From an uncultured Pelagibacteraceae bacterium (GTDB lineage Bacteria; Pseudomonadota; Alphaproteobacteria; Pelagibacterales; AG-422-B15): a stretch of DNA of 64,000 bases. Each line of letters begins with the position of its first letter. The first letter of the stretch is position 1. The position numbers were made by a program, and so were the translations under genes. Below, one piece after another: positions 7,100 through 15,733 of the stretch. Location: positions 1 through 64,000 of the forward strand of contig CACNSH010000005.1 of the NCBI GenBank assembly GCA_902622985.1, given 5' to 3'. The notes under the pieces are model-generated. The model made no database searches. It had not been told where the DNA came from and was given only the letters and a program-made list of their open reading frames with translations.

Positions 7100-8593
7100 A
7101 TGTCTTTAGATGGGTATTTACTCTCAATAGATCAAGGCACAACCAGTTCACGGGCCTTAATTTTAGATATTCAAGGAAATATTATTAGTCAAAAAAACTT
7201 CGAATTTAAACAGTATTTCCCGAATGATGGCTGGGTTGAGCATGATCCAATAGAAATTTTAAAGACAACCCAAGACGCTATTAGCTTTGTCATTAAAGAA
7301 ACAAAGATTAGCCCAAAAGATATCAATATTGCAGGTATAACAAATCAAAGAGAGACGGTCGTTGCATGGAACAAAATAACTGGAAAGCCAGTCTACAATG
7401 CTATTGTGTGGCAGGACAGACGAACAGAAAACTTTTGTGAGATATTAAGAGAAAAGAAATTAACAAAACTAATTCAATCAAAGACTGGTCTCATAATTGA
7501 TCCTTACTTTTCAGCGACAAAAATTCAATGGATTATTGAAAACATTGAAGAAGCAAAAAAAATAATTCATGAAAATAATTTATTAGTTGGAACTATTGAC
7601 TCTTGGCTCATTTGGAATTTTACAAAAGGTGAATGTCATTATACTGATGTTACAAATGCATCAAGAACAATGCTTTATAATATAAATGAAGATTGTTGGG
7701 ATGATGAATTATTAAATATTTTTAATATTAACAAAAATATTTTGCCTGATGTAAAAAATTGTGCTGATGATTTTGGAGCAATAGATTCAAGTTTCTTTGG
7801 AGAAAAGATTTTAATAGGCGGCGTAGCCGGTGATCAACAGGCAGCAACTATTGGACAGGCTTGTTTCAAGGAAGGAATGGTTAAATCGACTTACGGCACA
7901 GGTTGTTTTTTATTGATGAATACTGGGAATAAATTTATAGAGTCTGGGTCTAAATTATTGTCTACTAAAGCTTATAATATATTTGATAAAAAAGATTTTG
8001 CTTTAGAAGGTAGCATCTTCAATGCGGGTACTGTTGTTCAATGGATGCGTGATGAAATGAATTTCATTGATGATGCAAGCAAGGTTGAAGAGCTCGCAAA
8101 TAATAGCACTAACGAAATACAATTCATTCCTGCTTTTACTGGTTTGGGCGCTCCTTATTGGAACTCTGATGTAAGGGGTCAAATTACAGGAATTACTCGA
8201 GATACTTCCAAGGCTGATATTGCCATGGCTGCACTAAAATCAATATGTTATCAAACAAGGGATCTTCTTGAGTGCCTACTTAACGACACGGAATTAAGGA
8301 GAAATGATTTTACTATTCGAGTTGATGGAGGCATGTCTCAAAATAACCTCATGATGCAATTATTATCGGATATCACTCAAGTAAGAATTGAAAGACCTTT
8401 GAATCAAGAGTCGACTGCTATGGGTGCAGCTTACTTAGCTGGAATGAAATCTGGCGTATACAAAGATGTTGCAGAGGTCGAGAAATTATGGAAGACTGAC
8501 CGCAAATTTGAACCTGCTATTTCGTTGGACGAGGCAGATCAACAATATAATAGATGGTTAAAAACTGTAAAAGGACTGATTAATAATGGCTGA
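7100..8593 (+). CDS. glpK: Glycerol kinase
   Basis: Phosphorylates glycerol to glycerol 3-phosphate; FGGY kinase family, cytosolic. Signs in the 497-residue protein: LSIDQGTTSSRA at the N terminus (phosphate-binding loop, D11), WVEHDP, the substrate segment VWQDRRTE, GTIDSWLIWN, YGTGCFLLMNTG and the C-terminal DGGMSQNNLMMQ. The length is normal. Its end overlaps the class II aldolase-like gene by 8 nt. No glpF, glpD or glpR is nearby. There is no obvious Shine-Dalgarno sequence before the ATG (TTATCTT precedes it). Confidence 0.97.
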   Translation: MSLDGYLLSIDQGTTSSRALILDIQGNIISQKNFEFKQYFPNDGWVEHDPIEILKTTQDAISFVIKETKISPKDINIAGITNQRETVVAWNKITGKPVYNAIVWQDRRTENFCEILREKKLTKLIQSKTGLIIDPYFSATKIQWIIENIEEAKKIIHENNLLVGTIDSWLIWNFTKGECHYTDVTNASRTMLYNINEDCWDDELLNIFNINKNILPDVKNCADDFGAIDSSFFGEKILIGGVAGDQQAATIGQACFKEGMVKSTYGTGCFLLMNTGNKFIESGSKLLSTKAYNIFDKKDFALEGSIFNAGTVVQWMRDEMNFIDDASKVEELANNSTNEIQFIPAFTGLGAPYWNSDVRGQITGITRDTSKADIAMAALKSICYQTRDLLECLLNDTELRRNDFTIRVDGGMSQNNLMMQLLSDITQVRIERPLNQESTAMGAAYLAGMKSGVYKDVAEVEKLWKTDRKFEPAISLDEADQQYNRWLKTVKGLINNG

Positions 8594-9332
8594 TGTAAAA
8601 AATAGTGTATCAAAAGAAGAATGGGAAACGAGACAAGACTTAGCGGCATTCTATAGAACAATCCCATATTTTGGTTGGGATGATTTAATTTTCACACATA
8701 TCTCTGCTAAAGTTCCTGGGGCTGATGATGAATTTCTAATTAACCCTTATGGTTTTTTATTTGATGAAATAACTGCTTCAAACTTGGTGAAAGTTAACTT
8801 AAAGGGAAAAATACTTAGTGACACAAATAATTTTATAAATCCTGCAGGTTTTACCATTCATAGCGCTATACACGAGTCAAGAGAAGATGCACATTGTATT
8901 GTTCATCTTCACTCAAATGATGGTGTGGCTGTAGCCTCACTGAAAGATGGTTTGTTGCCTTTATCTCAAACAGGAATGTTAGTTAGAAGTCAAATTGCAT
9001 ACCACGATTATGAAGGAGTTGCTCTTTTTGAAGAGGAAAAAGACAGATTGGTAAAGGATCTTGGTGAAGCGCGTTTAATGATACTTAGAAATCATGGAAC
9101 ATTGGCTTTAGGTAAAAATGTTGCAGAAGCATTTACAAATATATATTTCTTAGAGAAAGCATGCTCTTATCAAGTAAGAGCTCTATCTGGAAATCTTGAA
9201 TTGAACTACCCCTCAGAGGAATCAATTGAAACAACAAGACAACAAGGTGAGGGAAGAGAAATGGCTGCGGCTTTGCTATGGCCTGCAGTTAAAAGAAAGA
9301 TGGAGCGACTAGACTCATCTTTTCTTAATTAA
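8586..9332 (+). CDS. Class II aldolase/adducin-family protein
   Basis: The 248-residue protein has the class II (Zn-dependent, AraD/FucA-like) fold signatures: HISAKVPG at 38-45, the NPYGF and NPAGF turns, the metal-site His pair VHLHS (H107, H109) and a third His in RNHGTLALGKN (H170). Members include sugar-phosphate epimerases and aldolases as well as proteins of unknown substrate; the sequence alone does not show the substrate. The gene overlaps glpK by 8 nt and is followed 21 nt later by formate dehydrogenase, so it belongs to one transcript with them. Confidence 0.88.
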   Translation: MADVKNSVSKEEWETRQDLAAFYRTIPYFGWDDLIFTHISAKVPGADDEFLINPYGFLFDEITASNLVKVNLKGKILSDTNNFINPAGFTIHSAIHESREDAHCIVHLHSNDGVAVASLKDGLLPLSQTGMLVRSQIAYHDYEGVALFEEEKDRLVKDLGEARLMILRNHGTLALGKNVAEAFTNIYFLEKACSYQVRALSGNLELNYPSEESIETTRQQGEGREMAAALLWPAVKRKMERLDSSFLN

Positions 9333-9353
9333 TCAAAATAGAAGGAGTTTAAG

Positions 9354-10553
9354 ATGAAAGTATTGTGTATTTTATACGATGATCCAAAAGGGGGAATGCC
9401 ATCAAGTTATCCAGTGGAAACTTTGCCAAAAATTGAAAAGTATCCAGATGGTCAAACATTGCCAACACCAAAAGGGATAGATTTTAATCCAGGTGAATTG
9501 CTTGGATGTGTTTCTGGTGAACTAGGCCTAAGAAAATTTCTTGAGGACGCTGGCCATACGTTGGTAGTTACAAATGATAAAGATGCGCCGGGATGCGTAG
9601 CGGAAAAAGAACTCGTTGACGCTGATGTAGTAATTTCTCAACCTTTCTTTCCGTTCTATTTGACAAAAGAACGTATTGCTATGGCTAAAAATTTAAAAAT
9701 GGCAATAACTGCTGGTATAGGTTCTGACCACGTTGATTTACAAGCGGCTATGGATAATAAGATTGATGTTATGGAAGTTACCTTCTGCAATTCAAGATCT
9801 GTTGCGGAGCACATTGTAATGATGATTTTATCTTTGGTTAGAGATTATCATAATCAATACCGTATTATTAATGAAGGCGGTTGGAATATAGCTGACGCAG
9901 TACAAAGATCATATGATCTTGAAGGAATGCACGTAGGTACTGTTGCAGCTGGAAGAATAGGCTTAGATGCATTAAGAAAACTTAAACACTTTGATGTTCA
10001 TATGCATTACTTTGATAGACATAGATTGCCAGAGTCAGTAGAAAAAGAATTGAATTTGACTTTCCATGATTCTGTTGAATCAATGGTTGCAGTATGCGAC
10101 GTTGTTACAATCAATTGTCCACTTCACCCTGAAACTGAAAATCTCTTTAACGATGAGATGATCGGAAAAATGAAAAAAGGAGCATATATTGTAAATACTG
10201 CTCGCGGCAAAATTTGTGATCGCGATGCAATTGCTCGTGCCTTAGAGTCAGGTCAATTAAGCGGCTATGCTGGCGACGTATGGTTCCCACAACCAGCTCC
10301 AAATGATCATGTATGGAGAACGATGCCAAATCACGGTATGACACCACATACGTCTGGAACTTCGCTATCAGCACAAGCAAGATATGCAGCTGGAGTTAGG
10401 GAAATTCTTGAATGCTTCTTTGCTGGAGAAGATCAAAGAACTGAATACACTATTGTAAAAGATGGTGCACTGGCTGGAACAGGAGCTCACTCTTATAGTG
10501 AGGGCTCTGCCACAAGCGGTTCAGAAGAAGCAGCAAAATACCAGAGAAAATAG
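9354..10553 (+). CDS. fdh: NAD-dependent formate dehydrogenase
   Basis: Oxidises formate to CO2 with NAD reduction; a soluble, metal-free D-2-hydroxyacid-dehydrogenase-type enzyme. The 399-residue protein aligns by position with the well-known Pseudomonas sp. 101 enzyme: I122, N146 (FCNS), the Rossmann turn GTVAAGRIG at 195-203, D221-R222 (NAD over NADP), R284 (NTARGK), Q313 (PQPAP) and H332 (TPHTSGT). A good ribosome binding site (AAGGAG) lies about 9 nt before the ATG. It follows the class II aldolase-like gene after 21 nt. In marine heterotrophs such enzymes harvest energy from C1 units, for instance formate released from methylated compounds. Confidence 0.97.
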   Translation: MKVLCILYDDPKGGMPSSYPVETLPKIEKYPDGQTLPTPKGIDFNPGELLGCVSGELGLRKFLEDAGHTLVVTNDKDAPGCVAEKELVDADVVISQPFFPFYLTKERIAMAKNLKMAITAGIGSDHVDLQAAMDNKIDVMEVTFCNSRSVAEHIVMMILSLVRDYHNQYRIINEGGWNIADAVQRSYDLEGMHVGTVAAGRIGLDALRKLKHFDVHMHYFDRHRLPESVEKELNLTFHDSVESMVAVCDVVTINCPLHPETENLFNDEMIGKMKKGAYIVNTARGKICDRDAIARALESGQLSGYAGDVWFPQPAPNDHVWRTMPNHGMTPHTSGTSLSAQARYAAGVREILECFFAGEDQRTEYTIVKDGALAGTGAHSYSEGSATSGSEEAAKYQRK

Positions 10554-10569
10554 TCTAAATTTTATATTG

Positions 10570-10597
10570 GGACGGAGTAAAATCCGTCCTATATAAT
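10570..10597 (+). promoter_or_regulatory. GC-rich hairpin and TATAAT before the hydroxylase gene
   Basis: A 7-bp perfect inverted repeat GGACGGA / TCCGTCC (10570-10576, 10583-10589; 6-nt loop) is followed not by a T-run but by a consensus TATAAT at 10592-10597. A start 7 nt after this -10 box would fall on the ATG at 10604. The hairpin may be the 3' end of the formate dehydrogenase message, an operator over the promoter spacer, or both. Confidence 0.45.
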
Positions 10598-10603
10598 GCA
10601 TAT

Positions 10604-11224
10604 ATGCAAAGCGTATTTAGAAATTATTTTTCCCACTCAACCATTTATGGCTTTTTTATAATGGCAATTTTTGGTGTTTACTTCGTTATCTCAAACGGAC
10701 TGCTGTATGATTATTTATTTTGGTTTTTTATACCAATCATTTTAGCCCCTTTTTACGAGTGGTATGTACATAAGTTTCAACTACATAGAGAGCTTACAAA
10801 AAAAGAGGGTTGGTACAGAAGATATCAAATTGTATTACATCACGGACACCACAAAGATCCTGATAATATCAAACTGCAATTTGCGCCTTGGAGATATCTA
10901 ATCTATACATATGGACAAGTATATTTGCTCTACTCACTTTTGCTTTGGAGCTTTCCTGCAGCAATGGTACCTTTTACAGGACATCTAATTTACCACTTGT
11001 GGTATGAATGGATTCATTTGGCTCATCATTCCAAGGAGTACAAGCCTGTTACAGTAATTGGTAAAAAATTAAGAGATGCTCATATGAGCCATCACTTTCA
11101 TAATGAGAACTACAACTGGGGTATAACAAATATGATCGGTGATTATTTCTTCGGAACTTTAAAAGATAATAAATCAGTAAAAAAAAGTACTACTGCAAAA
11201 TCTATAGCTGGTTATACAGATTAA
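10604..11224 (+). CDS. Fatty-acid-hydroxylase/sterol-desaturase superfamily membrane protein
   Basis: A 206-residue membrane protein with the di-iron histidine boxes of this superfamily: H56xxxxH61, H79-H80-G-H82-H83, H138xxH141-H142 and H160xxH163-H164xH166, the last in HMSHHFHNENYNWGITN as in fatty acid 2-hydroxylases. Hydrophobic segments at about 15-50 and 100-130 would hold it in the inner membrane. The substrate is unknown: hydroxylation of a lipid acyl chain is most likely, and carotenoid hydroxylation is less likely because the spacing of the boxes differs from CrtZ. It lies 50 nt after formate dehydrogenase, separated by a hairpin and a possible own promoter. Confidence 0.8.
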   Translation: MQSVFRNYFSHSTIYGFFIMAIFGVYFVISNGLLYDYLFWFFIPIILAPFYEWYVHKFQLHRELTKKEGWYRRYQIVLHHGHHKDPDNIKLQFAPWRYLIYTYGQVYLLYSLLLWSFPAAMVPFTGHLIYHLWYEWIHLAHHSKEYKPVTVIGKKLRDAHMSHHFHNENYNWGITNMIGDYFFGTLKDNKSVKKSTTAKSIAGYTD

Positions 11225-11229
11225 ATTAG

Positions 11230-11305
11230 TGGTGCCCCCACACGGACTTGAACCGCGAACCTATTGATTACAAATCAATTGCTCTACCAATTGAGCTATA
11301 GGGGC
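11230..11305 (-). tRNA. tRNA-Thr (anticodon TGT)
   Basis: A 76-nt tRNA on the minus strand. The acceptor GCCCCTA pairs with TGGGGGC, followed by A-CCA (encoded). The anticodon loop TTTGTAA gives TGT, which reads ACA and related Thr codons. It starts 6 nt after the stop of the convergent hydroxylase gene. Confidence 0.97.
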
Positions 11306-11312
11306 GAAACCA

Positions 11313-11340
11313 TTAAAACTTTTAAATTTTTAAGTTTTAA
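11313..11340. repeat. AT-rich inverted repeat between tRNA-Thr and a small ORF
   Basis: TTAAAACTT (11313-11321) and AAGTTTTAA (11332-11340) form 9-bp arms with a 10-nt loop, just upstream of the minus-strand tRNA-Thr. It could influence the tRNA promoter, but such dyads are frequent in DNA this AT-rich. Confidence 0.3.
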
Positions 11341-11369
11341 TTGTCCATAATTATTTGTAAAATGCGAGT

Positions 11370-11468
11370 ATGAAAAAATTCTTAGATTTTATTGGTGGTC
11401 AAATTGCTTTAGCTTATTTAGTAGTGTTCTTTATTTTAGTTATCTCAATGATTGCTCTAGCTTTTTAA
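11370..11468 (+). CDS. Possible 32-residue single-span membrane protein
   Basis: ATG at 11370 opens a 32-codon frame beginning MKKFLDFIGGQ and continuing with one strongly hydrophobic helix (about residues 12-32), typical of bacterial small membrane proteins. Positive charges at the N terminus would place that end in the cytoplasm. It overlaps the 3' end of the convergent rlmB by 12 nt. There is no clear ribosome binding site. The hydrophobic pattern and MKK start support it, but it is short enough to be chance. Confidence 0.4.
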   Translation: MKKFLDFIGGQIALAYLVVFFILVISMIALAF

Positions 11469-12230
11469 GTTTATATTTGAAACATAAAACATCATTATTG
11501 CTGCTGTATTTGATACATTTAAACTCTCAAGGTTATCACTTATCTTGATTCTAAGGTTTTCATCGCAGAGTGAAGAAGTGACTCGTCTCATGCCTTTGCT
11601 TTCTGATCCTAAGACGAAAACAATTTTATTTGGGAATTTTATATCTGTAATTGAGCTTTGAGCTTTCATATCTAGGCCATAAATCCAATAACCTTTGTCT
11701 TTAAGTGTTTTTACACAAGAACTAATATTTTGAATTTTTGTAAATGGCACTTTATCAATAGCACTTGAGGCAGTTTTTGCTAAAAATGAATTTTCAGCTA
11801 CAGAATTATGATCAGTTAATATTATACCATCAATATCAAATGCAAGAGCAGATCTAAATATTGCTCCAACATTTTGTGGATCGTCAAGTTGATCCAGTAA
11901 GAAAATAATAGATGTTTCTTTATTTAAATTATTAATAAAATCAGAAAGGTGTGGCGGTTGAATTTTTTCAACTCTTATACAAATTCCCTGATGATTTGAG
12001 ATTCCTTTTAAAATAAAATCAATTTCTTCTCTGGTCTTTTTTATTGCCAAGATATTAAAATTTTCTATTTTTACTTCACTTTTGAGTTTTTTTTCAGCCT
12101 CGGAAGTGTAATAAACTTCATATTTAACTCTGTTGTCATTCAATAAAGCTCCAACCACAGCATGATGACCATATATCCAGTAATCAGAATTTTGCCTTTT
12201 TTTTGGGAGTTTTTTTGATCTCTTGCTCAT
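11457..12230 (-). CDS. rlmB: 23S rRNA 2'-O-methyltransferase, RlmB/TrmH family
   Basis: A SpoU-type knotted methyltransferase. The 257-residue protein has an N-terminal substrate-binding part (YGHHAVVGALLND) and the three SpoU motifs: LDQLDDPQNVGAIFRSA, FVLGSESKGMRR and LNVSNTAAIMMF. RlmB methylates G2251 in 23S rRNA; a TrmH-type or other rRNA target cannot be excluded from sequence alone. A basic tail-like N terminus (SKRSKKLPKKRQ) precedes the domain. Confidence 0.88.
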   Translation of the reverse strand: MSKRSKKLPKKRQNSDYWIYGHHAVVGALLNDNRVKYEVYYTSEAEKKLKSEVKIENFNILAIKKTREEIDFILKGISNHQGICIRVEKIQPPHLSDFINNLNKETSIIFLLDQLDDPQNVGAIFRSALAFDIDGIILTDHNSVAENSFLAKTASSAIDKVPFTKIQNISSCVKTLKDKGYWIYGLDMKAQSSITDIKFPNKIVFVLGSESKGMRRVTSSLCDENLRIKISDNLESLNVSNTAAIMMFYVSNINLKS

Positions 12231-12285
12231 TACTACAACAATTTATCATTTATAATTAAATTAGGTTTAAAAATATTAATATTTA

Positions 12286-12314
12286 TTGATTTAGGGTCTT
12301 TTTTTACATATAAG
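12286..12314 (+). promoter_or_regulatory. Candidate sigma70 promoter for tRNA-Tyr/tRNA-Gly/tuf
   Basis: TTGATT (12286-12291), a 17-nt spacer and TATAAG (12309-12314) lie upstream of tRNA-Tyr. The transcript would begin near 12321 and carry a leader with the perfect inverted repeat TAGACT-A-AGTCTA (12333-12345). The assignment rests on consensus resemblance only. Confidence 0.45.
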
Positions 12315-12380
12315 TCACCCCTTAAGGTTCTATAGACTAAGTCTAGGGAAACTTATCTTGAGAAGTTAAAAACTATCTCG

Positions 12381-12465
12381 GGAGGGGTGCCCGAGTGGTT
12401 AAAGGGGACGGGCTGTAAACCCGTTAGCTATGCTTACGTTGGTTCGAATCCAACCCCCTCCACCA
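12381..12465 (+). tRNA. tRNA-Tyr (anticodon GTA)
   Basis: An 85-nt class II tRNA with a long variable arm. The acceptor GGAGGGG pairs with CCCCTCC, with discriminator A and CCA encoded (12463-12465). The anticodon loop CTGTAAA gives GTA. It is first of a tRNA-Tyr, tRNA-Gly, tuf, tRNA-Trp run. Confidence 0.97.
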
Positions 12466-12468
12466 CGT

Positions 12469-12480
12469 TAAGGTACCTTA
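12469..12480. repeat. 12-bp palindrome in the tRNA-Tyr/tRNA-Gly spacer
   Basis: TAAGGTACCTTA is a perfect palindrome just 3 nt after the CCA of tRNA-Tyr. It may fold back in the precursor RNA and mark a processing point, or be chance. Confidence 0.3.
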
Positions 12481-12499
12481 GGGTAGCTTGAAGGAATAA

Positions 12500-12573
12500 G
12501 CGGGTGTAGCTTAGTGGTAAAGCTCCAGCCTTCCAAGCTGATTACGAGGGTTCGATTCCCTTCACCCGCTCCA
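12500..12573 (+). tRNA. tRNA-Gly (anticodon TCC)
   Basis: A 74-nt tRNA: acceptor GCGGGTG pairs with CACCCGC, discriminator T, CCA encoded (12571-12573), anticodon TCC within CTTCCAA. It precedes tuf by 37 nt, a common arrangement for the tuf copy linked to secE. Confidence 0.97.
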
Positions 12574-12610
12574 AAACAACGAAGACTAAAAACTGAGAGG
12601 AACAAAAAAA

Positions 12611-13801
12611 ATGGCTAAAGAAAAATTCGATCGGAGTAAACCACACTGTAACGTAGGAACTATCGGTCACGTGGATCATGGAAAAACAACTTTGACCGCG
12701 GCAATAACGAAAGTATTATCAGAATCGGGTGGAGCAGAGTTTACTGCATATGATGCAATCGATAAGGCTCCTGAAGAAAAAGAACGTGGAATTACAATTT
12801 CAACAGCTCACGTTGAATACACAACAGACGCAAGACACTATGCTCACGTTGATTGTCCAGGACACGCTGACTATGTAAAAAACATGATTACAGGTGCGGC
12901 ACAAATGGATGGAGCAATATTAGTTGTTAACGCTGCAGATGGACCAATGCCACAAACTAGAGAGCATATACTTCTTGCACGTCAGGTTGGTGTTCCAGCA
13001 ATAGTTGTTTATTTGAATAAAGTAGATCAAGTTGATGATGCAGAATTATTAGAGCTTGTTGAAGTTGAGATCAGAGATATTCTCAATGAATATGAGTTTC
13101 CAGGTGACACTACTCCAATAGTAAAAGGCTCAGCTTTGGCAGCAGTAGAGAGTAGAGATGATGAAATTGGAAAAAATTCAATTGTGGAACTTATGAAAGC
13201 TGTAGACGATCATATACCTCAACCTGAGCGTGATAAGGATAAGCCATTCCTTATGCCGATTGAGGATGTATTTTCAATATCTGGACGTGGTACTGTTTGT
13301 ACAGGAAGAGTTGAAAGTGGTATCGTTAAAGTAGGTGAAGAGCTTGAAATAGTTGGTATTAAAGAAACTCAAAAAACAACCTGTACTGGAGTTGAGATGT
13401 TCCGAAAACTCCTAGATACTGGTGAAGCAGGTGATAATATCGGCGCTCTTTTAAGAGGCATTGAGAGAGACCAAGTTGAAAGAGGTCAAGTTCTTGCACA
13501 TGTTGGCTCTATCACGCCACATACTAAATTTAAATGTGAAGCTTATGTGTTAAAAAAAGAAGAGGGTGGCAGACACACTCCTTTCTTTACAAACTATCGT
13601 CCGCAGTTTTATTTTAGAACTACAGACGTTACTGGCGTTTGTAAGCTTCCAGACGGAACTGAGATGGTTATGCCCGGTGACAACATTGCAATGGAGATAG
13701 AACTTATAGCTCCAATTGCTATGGATAAAGGTGTGCGATTCGCAATACGAGAGGGTGGACGTACAGTTGGATCAGGTGTTGTAACAGAAATTATCTCATA
13801 A
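12611..13801 (+). CDS. tuf: Elongation factor Tu
   Basis: The GTPase that brings aminoacyl-tRNA to the ribosome. The 396-residue protein shows GHVDHGKT (P loop), DCPGHADY and NKVD, and normal domains 2 and 3. It sits with tRNA-Tyr and tRNA-Gly upstream and tRNA-Trp, secE and nusG downstream. The usual second position, between fusA and rpsJ, is empty in this genome, so this may be the only copy. No terminator is seen before tRNA-Trp. Confidence 0.99.
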   Translation: MAKEKFDRSKPHCNVGTIGHVDHGKTTLTAAITKVLSESGGAEFTAYDAIDKAPEEKERGITISTAHVEYTTDARHYAHVDCPGHADYVKNMITGAAQMDGAILVVNAADGPMPQTREHILLARQVGVPAIVVYLNKVDQVDDAELLELVEVEIRDILNEYEFPGDTTPIVKGSALAAVESRDDEIGKNSIVELMKAVDDHIPQPERDKDKPFLMPIEDVFSISGRGTVCTGRVESGIVKVGEELEIVGIKETQKTTCTGVEMFRKLLDTGEAGDNIGALLRGIERDQVERGQVLAHVGSITPHTKFKCEAYVLKKEEGGRHTPFFTNYRPQFYFRTTDVTGVCKLPDGTEMVMPGDNIAMEIELIAPIAMDKGVRFAIREGGRTVGSGVVTEIIS

Positions 13802-13805
13802 CTGG

Positions 13806-13881
13806 AGGAGTGTAGCTCAACTGGTAGAGCACCGGTCTCCAAAACCGGGGGTTGGGGGTTCGAGTCCCTTCGCTCCTGCCA
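13806..13881 (+). tRNA. tRNA-Trp (anticodon CCA)
   Basis: A 76-nt tRNA: acceptor AGGAGTG pairs with CGCTCCT (one G-T pair), discriminator G, CCA encoded (13879-13881), anticodon loop CTCCAAA. It lies 4 nt after tuf and 15 nt before secE, so it must be cut out of a longer transcript. Confidence 0.97.
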
Positions 13882-13896
13882 ATATAGGTAAGTTTT

Positions 13897-14085
13897 ATGA
13901 AACCATTTAAATTTATTCAGGAAGTTAGAAGAGAAGGCAGTAAAGTCACCTGGCCCACGTCTAGAGAAACATTAACTGGTTCTGTTATGGTTGTGTTAAT
14001 TACTGCTTTTGCAGCAGTTTTTTTTCTTATAGTCGATCAGATCTTCAGTTTTGGATTAGATAAACTTATTGGAGTTGCTGTTTAA
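13897..14085 (+). CDS. secE: Preprotein translocase subunit SecE
   Basis: A 62-residue, single-span SecE, the usual short form: an amphipathic N-terminal stretch (FIQEVRREGSKVTWPTSRET) followed by one membrane helix (about residues 27-48). It clamps the two halves of SecY. Its place before nusG is the classical one. Confidence 0.96.
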   Translation: MKPFKFIQEVRREGSKVTWPTSRETLTGSVMVVLITAFAAVFFLIVDQIFSFGLDKLIGVAV

Positions 14086-14088
14086 ATT

Positions 14089-14622
14089 ATGACACACAAA
14101 TGGTACATTGTGCATGCTTATTCAGGCTTTGAAAAAAAAGTAGCTGCGGCTATTTCTGAAAAAGCAAAAATAAAAAATATCGAAACTGCTTTTAGCGAAA
14201 TTATTGTTCCAACTGAAGAAGTTGTCGAGGTTAAAAAAGGAAAAAAGAAAAATGCTGAGAGAAAATTTTTTCCTGGTTATGTTCTAACTAAAATGGAGAT
14301 GACTGATGAAACTTATCATATGGTAAAGGCTTTACCAAAGGTAAGCGGCTTTCTTGGTCACACACAAGGAAAGCCTTCCGCAGTTCCTGAAAGTGAAATA
14401 AATAAGATTTTACAAGATATTGAAGAAGGTGTAACTAGTCCAAAACCATCTATTACATTTGAAGTTGGAGAGCAAGTAAGGGTAAGTGATGGACCTTTCG
14501 CTTCTTTCAATGGCTTGGTTGAAGAGATTGATGAAGAAAGGGCTAGAGTAAAAGTATCTGTATCCATATTTGGCAGATCAACTCCAGTAGAACTTGAGTA
14601 CACACAAGTAGAGAAGGCATAA
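14089..14622 (+). CDS. nusG: Transcription termination/antitermination factor NusG
   Basis: The 177-residue protein has the NGN domain beginning [14 protein letters not shown] and a C-terminal KOW domain (about 125-175: [19 protein letters not shown]). NusG binds RNA polymerase and links it to Rho or to ribosomal protein S10. It follows secE after 3 nt and shares its last base with the rplK start (TAATG). Confidence 0.98.
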   Translation: MTHKWYIVHAYSGFEKKVAAAISEKAKIKNIETAFSEIIVPTEEVVEVKKGKKKNAERKFFPGYVLTKMEMTDETYHMVKALPKVSGFLGHTQGKPSAVPESEINKILQDIEEGVTSPKPSITFEVGEQVRVSDGPFASFNGLVEEIDEERARVKVSVSIFGRSTPVELEYTQVEKA

Positions 14623-15050
14623 TGGCAAAAGAGATTGAAGGCACGTTAAAATTACAGGTACCCGCAGGACAGGCAAATCCATCTCCACCAGTTGGACCTG
14701 CGCTGGGGCAAAGAGGTATTAATATTATGGACTTTTGTAAGATGTTTAATGACAAAAGTAAAAATGAACAACCAGGTGTTATGTTGCCTGTTGTAGTAAC
14801 TTACTTTACGGACAAGAGCTTTACAATGGACATAAAACTCCCACCTGCGACATTCTTTATTAAAGAGGCCCTAAAAATAAAAAAAGGCTCAAAGGAACCC
14901 GGTAGGGACATAATAAAAAGTATCTCAATTAAACAATGTGAGGAAATAGCATCAAAGAAATTGAAAGATCTAAATGCTAATACTGTTGAGCAGGGTGTTA
15001 AAATTATTGTAGGATCTGCAAAGTCCATGGGTATAGAGGTGACAGGTTAA
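14622..15050 (+). CDS. rplK: 50S ribosomal protein L11
   Basis: A 142-residue L11 with the usual proline-rich N-terminal turn ([18 protein letters not shown]) and the RNA-binding C-terminal domain, part of the GTPase-associated centre. It overlaps nusG and rplA by one base each, so translation of the three is coupled. Confidence 0.98.
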   Translation: MAKEIEGTLKLQVPAGQANPSPPVGPALGQRGINIMDFCKMFNDKSKNEQPGVMLPVVVTYFTDKSFTMDIKLPPATFFIKEALKIKKGSKEPGRDIIKSISIKQCEEIASKKLKDLNANTVEQGVKIIVGSAKSMGIEVTG

Positions 15051-15733
15051 TGGGTAAAAGATTGAAAAATATTAATGCTGAAAATGATTTTTCAAAAAGT
15101 TATTCCCTTGAAGATGCTGTAGATATGGCAATTCAATCTGCAACAACAAAATTTAATGAAACAATTGATATTTGTATGAACTTAAATATTGATCCTAAAA
15201 ATGGTGAACAGAATGTTAGGGGTAAGGTTAAGCTTCCGAAAAGTCTAGGAAAAAATGTAAAGGTCTGTGTGTTCGCATCAGATGATAAGCAGCAAGAAGC
15301 CAAAGATGCCGGAGCTGATATTGTAGGATCTGATGAGCTAGTAGAAAAAGTAGAAAATGGTTTTGTTGATTTCGATAGATGTATTTCTACTCCTGACATG
15401 ATGTCTAAAGTTGGCAAATTGGGAAAAGTTCTCGGACCTCGTAACCTAATGCCTAATCCAAAATTAGGAAGTGTAACAAATGATTTAAAACAAGCAGTTG
15501 AGGATGCTAAAGCAGGTGAAATAGAATTTAAAAATAGCGACACGTTAGTTCAGGCAGGTATTGCAAAATCTGATTTTGGAAAGAATGATGTAATAAATAA
15601 TATAAAATTTTTTTATGAAACTATATCAAAAGAAAGACCTTCAGGAATTAAAGGAGATTTTGTAAAAAAAGTTTCAATAAGTCCTACAATGGGACCAGGT
15701 ATTAATGTTAGTTTGGATTCTTTTGGAGCATGA
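15050..15733 (+). CDS. rplA: 50S ribosomal protein L1
   Basis: A 227-residue L1 with VRGKVKLPKSLGKNVKVCVF, the signature MSKVGKLGKVLGPRNLMPNP near residue 120, and the conserved C terminus (ISPTMGPGINV). It forms the L1 stalk near the E site. In other bacteria L1 represses its own operon by binding the L11 leader; such a leader is not evident here because rplK follows nusG without a gap. Confidence 0.98.
   Translation: MGKRLKNINAENDFSKSYSLEDAVDMAIQSATTKFNETIDICMNLNIDPKNGEQNVRGKVKLPKSLGKNVKVCVFASDDKQQEAKDAGADIVGSDELVEKVENGFVDFDRCISTPDMMSKVGKLGKVLGPRNLMPNPKLGSVTNDLKQAVEDAKAGEIEFKNSDTLVQAGIAKSDFGKNDVINNIKFFYETISKERPSGIKGDFVKKVSISPTMGPGINVSLDSFGA

Noticed and set aside
10604..11224. Carotenoid hydroxylase linked to retinal supply for proteorhodopsin
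   Set aside because: The His boxes and the HHFHNENYNWG segment resemble fatty acid hydroxylases more than CrtZ, and no carotenoid gene is near.
15133..15543. Minus-strand frame of 136 codons
   Set aside because: A shadow of rplA, which is certain.
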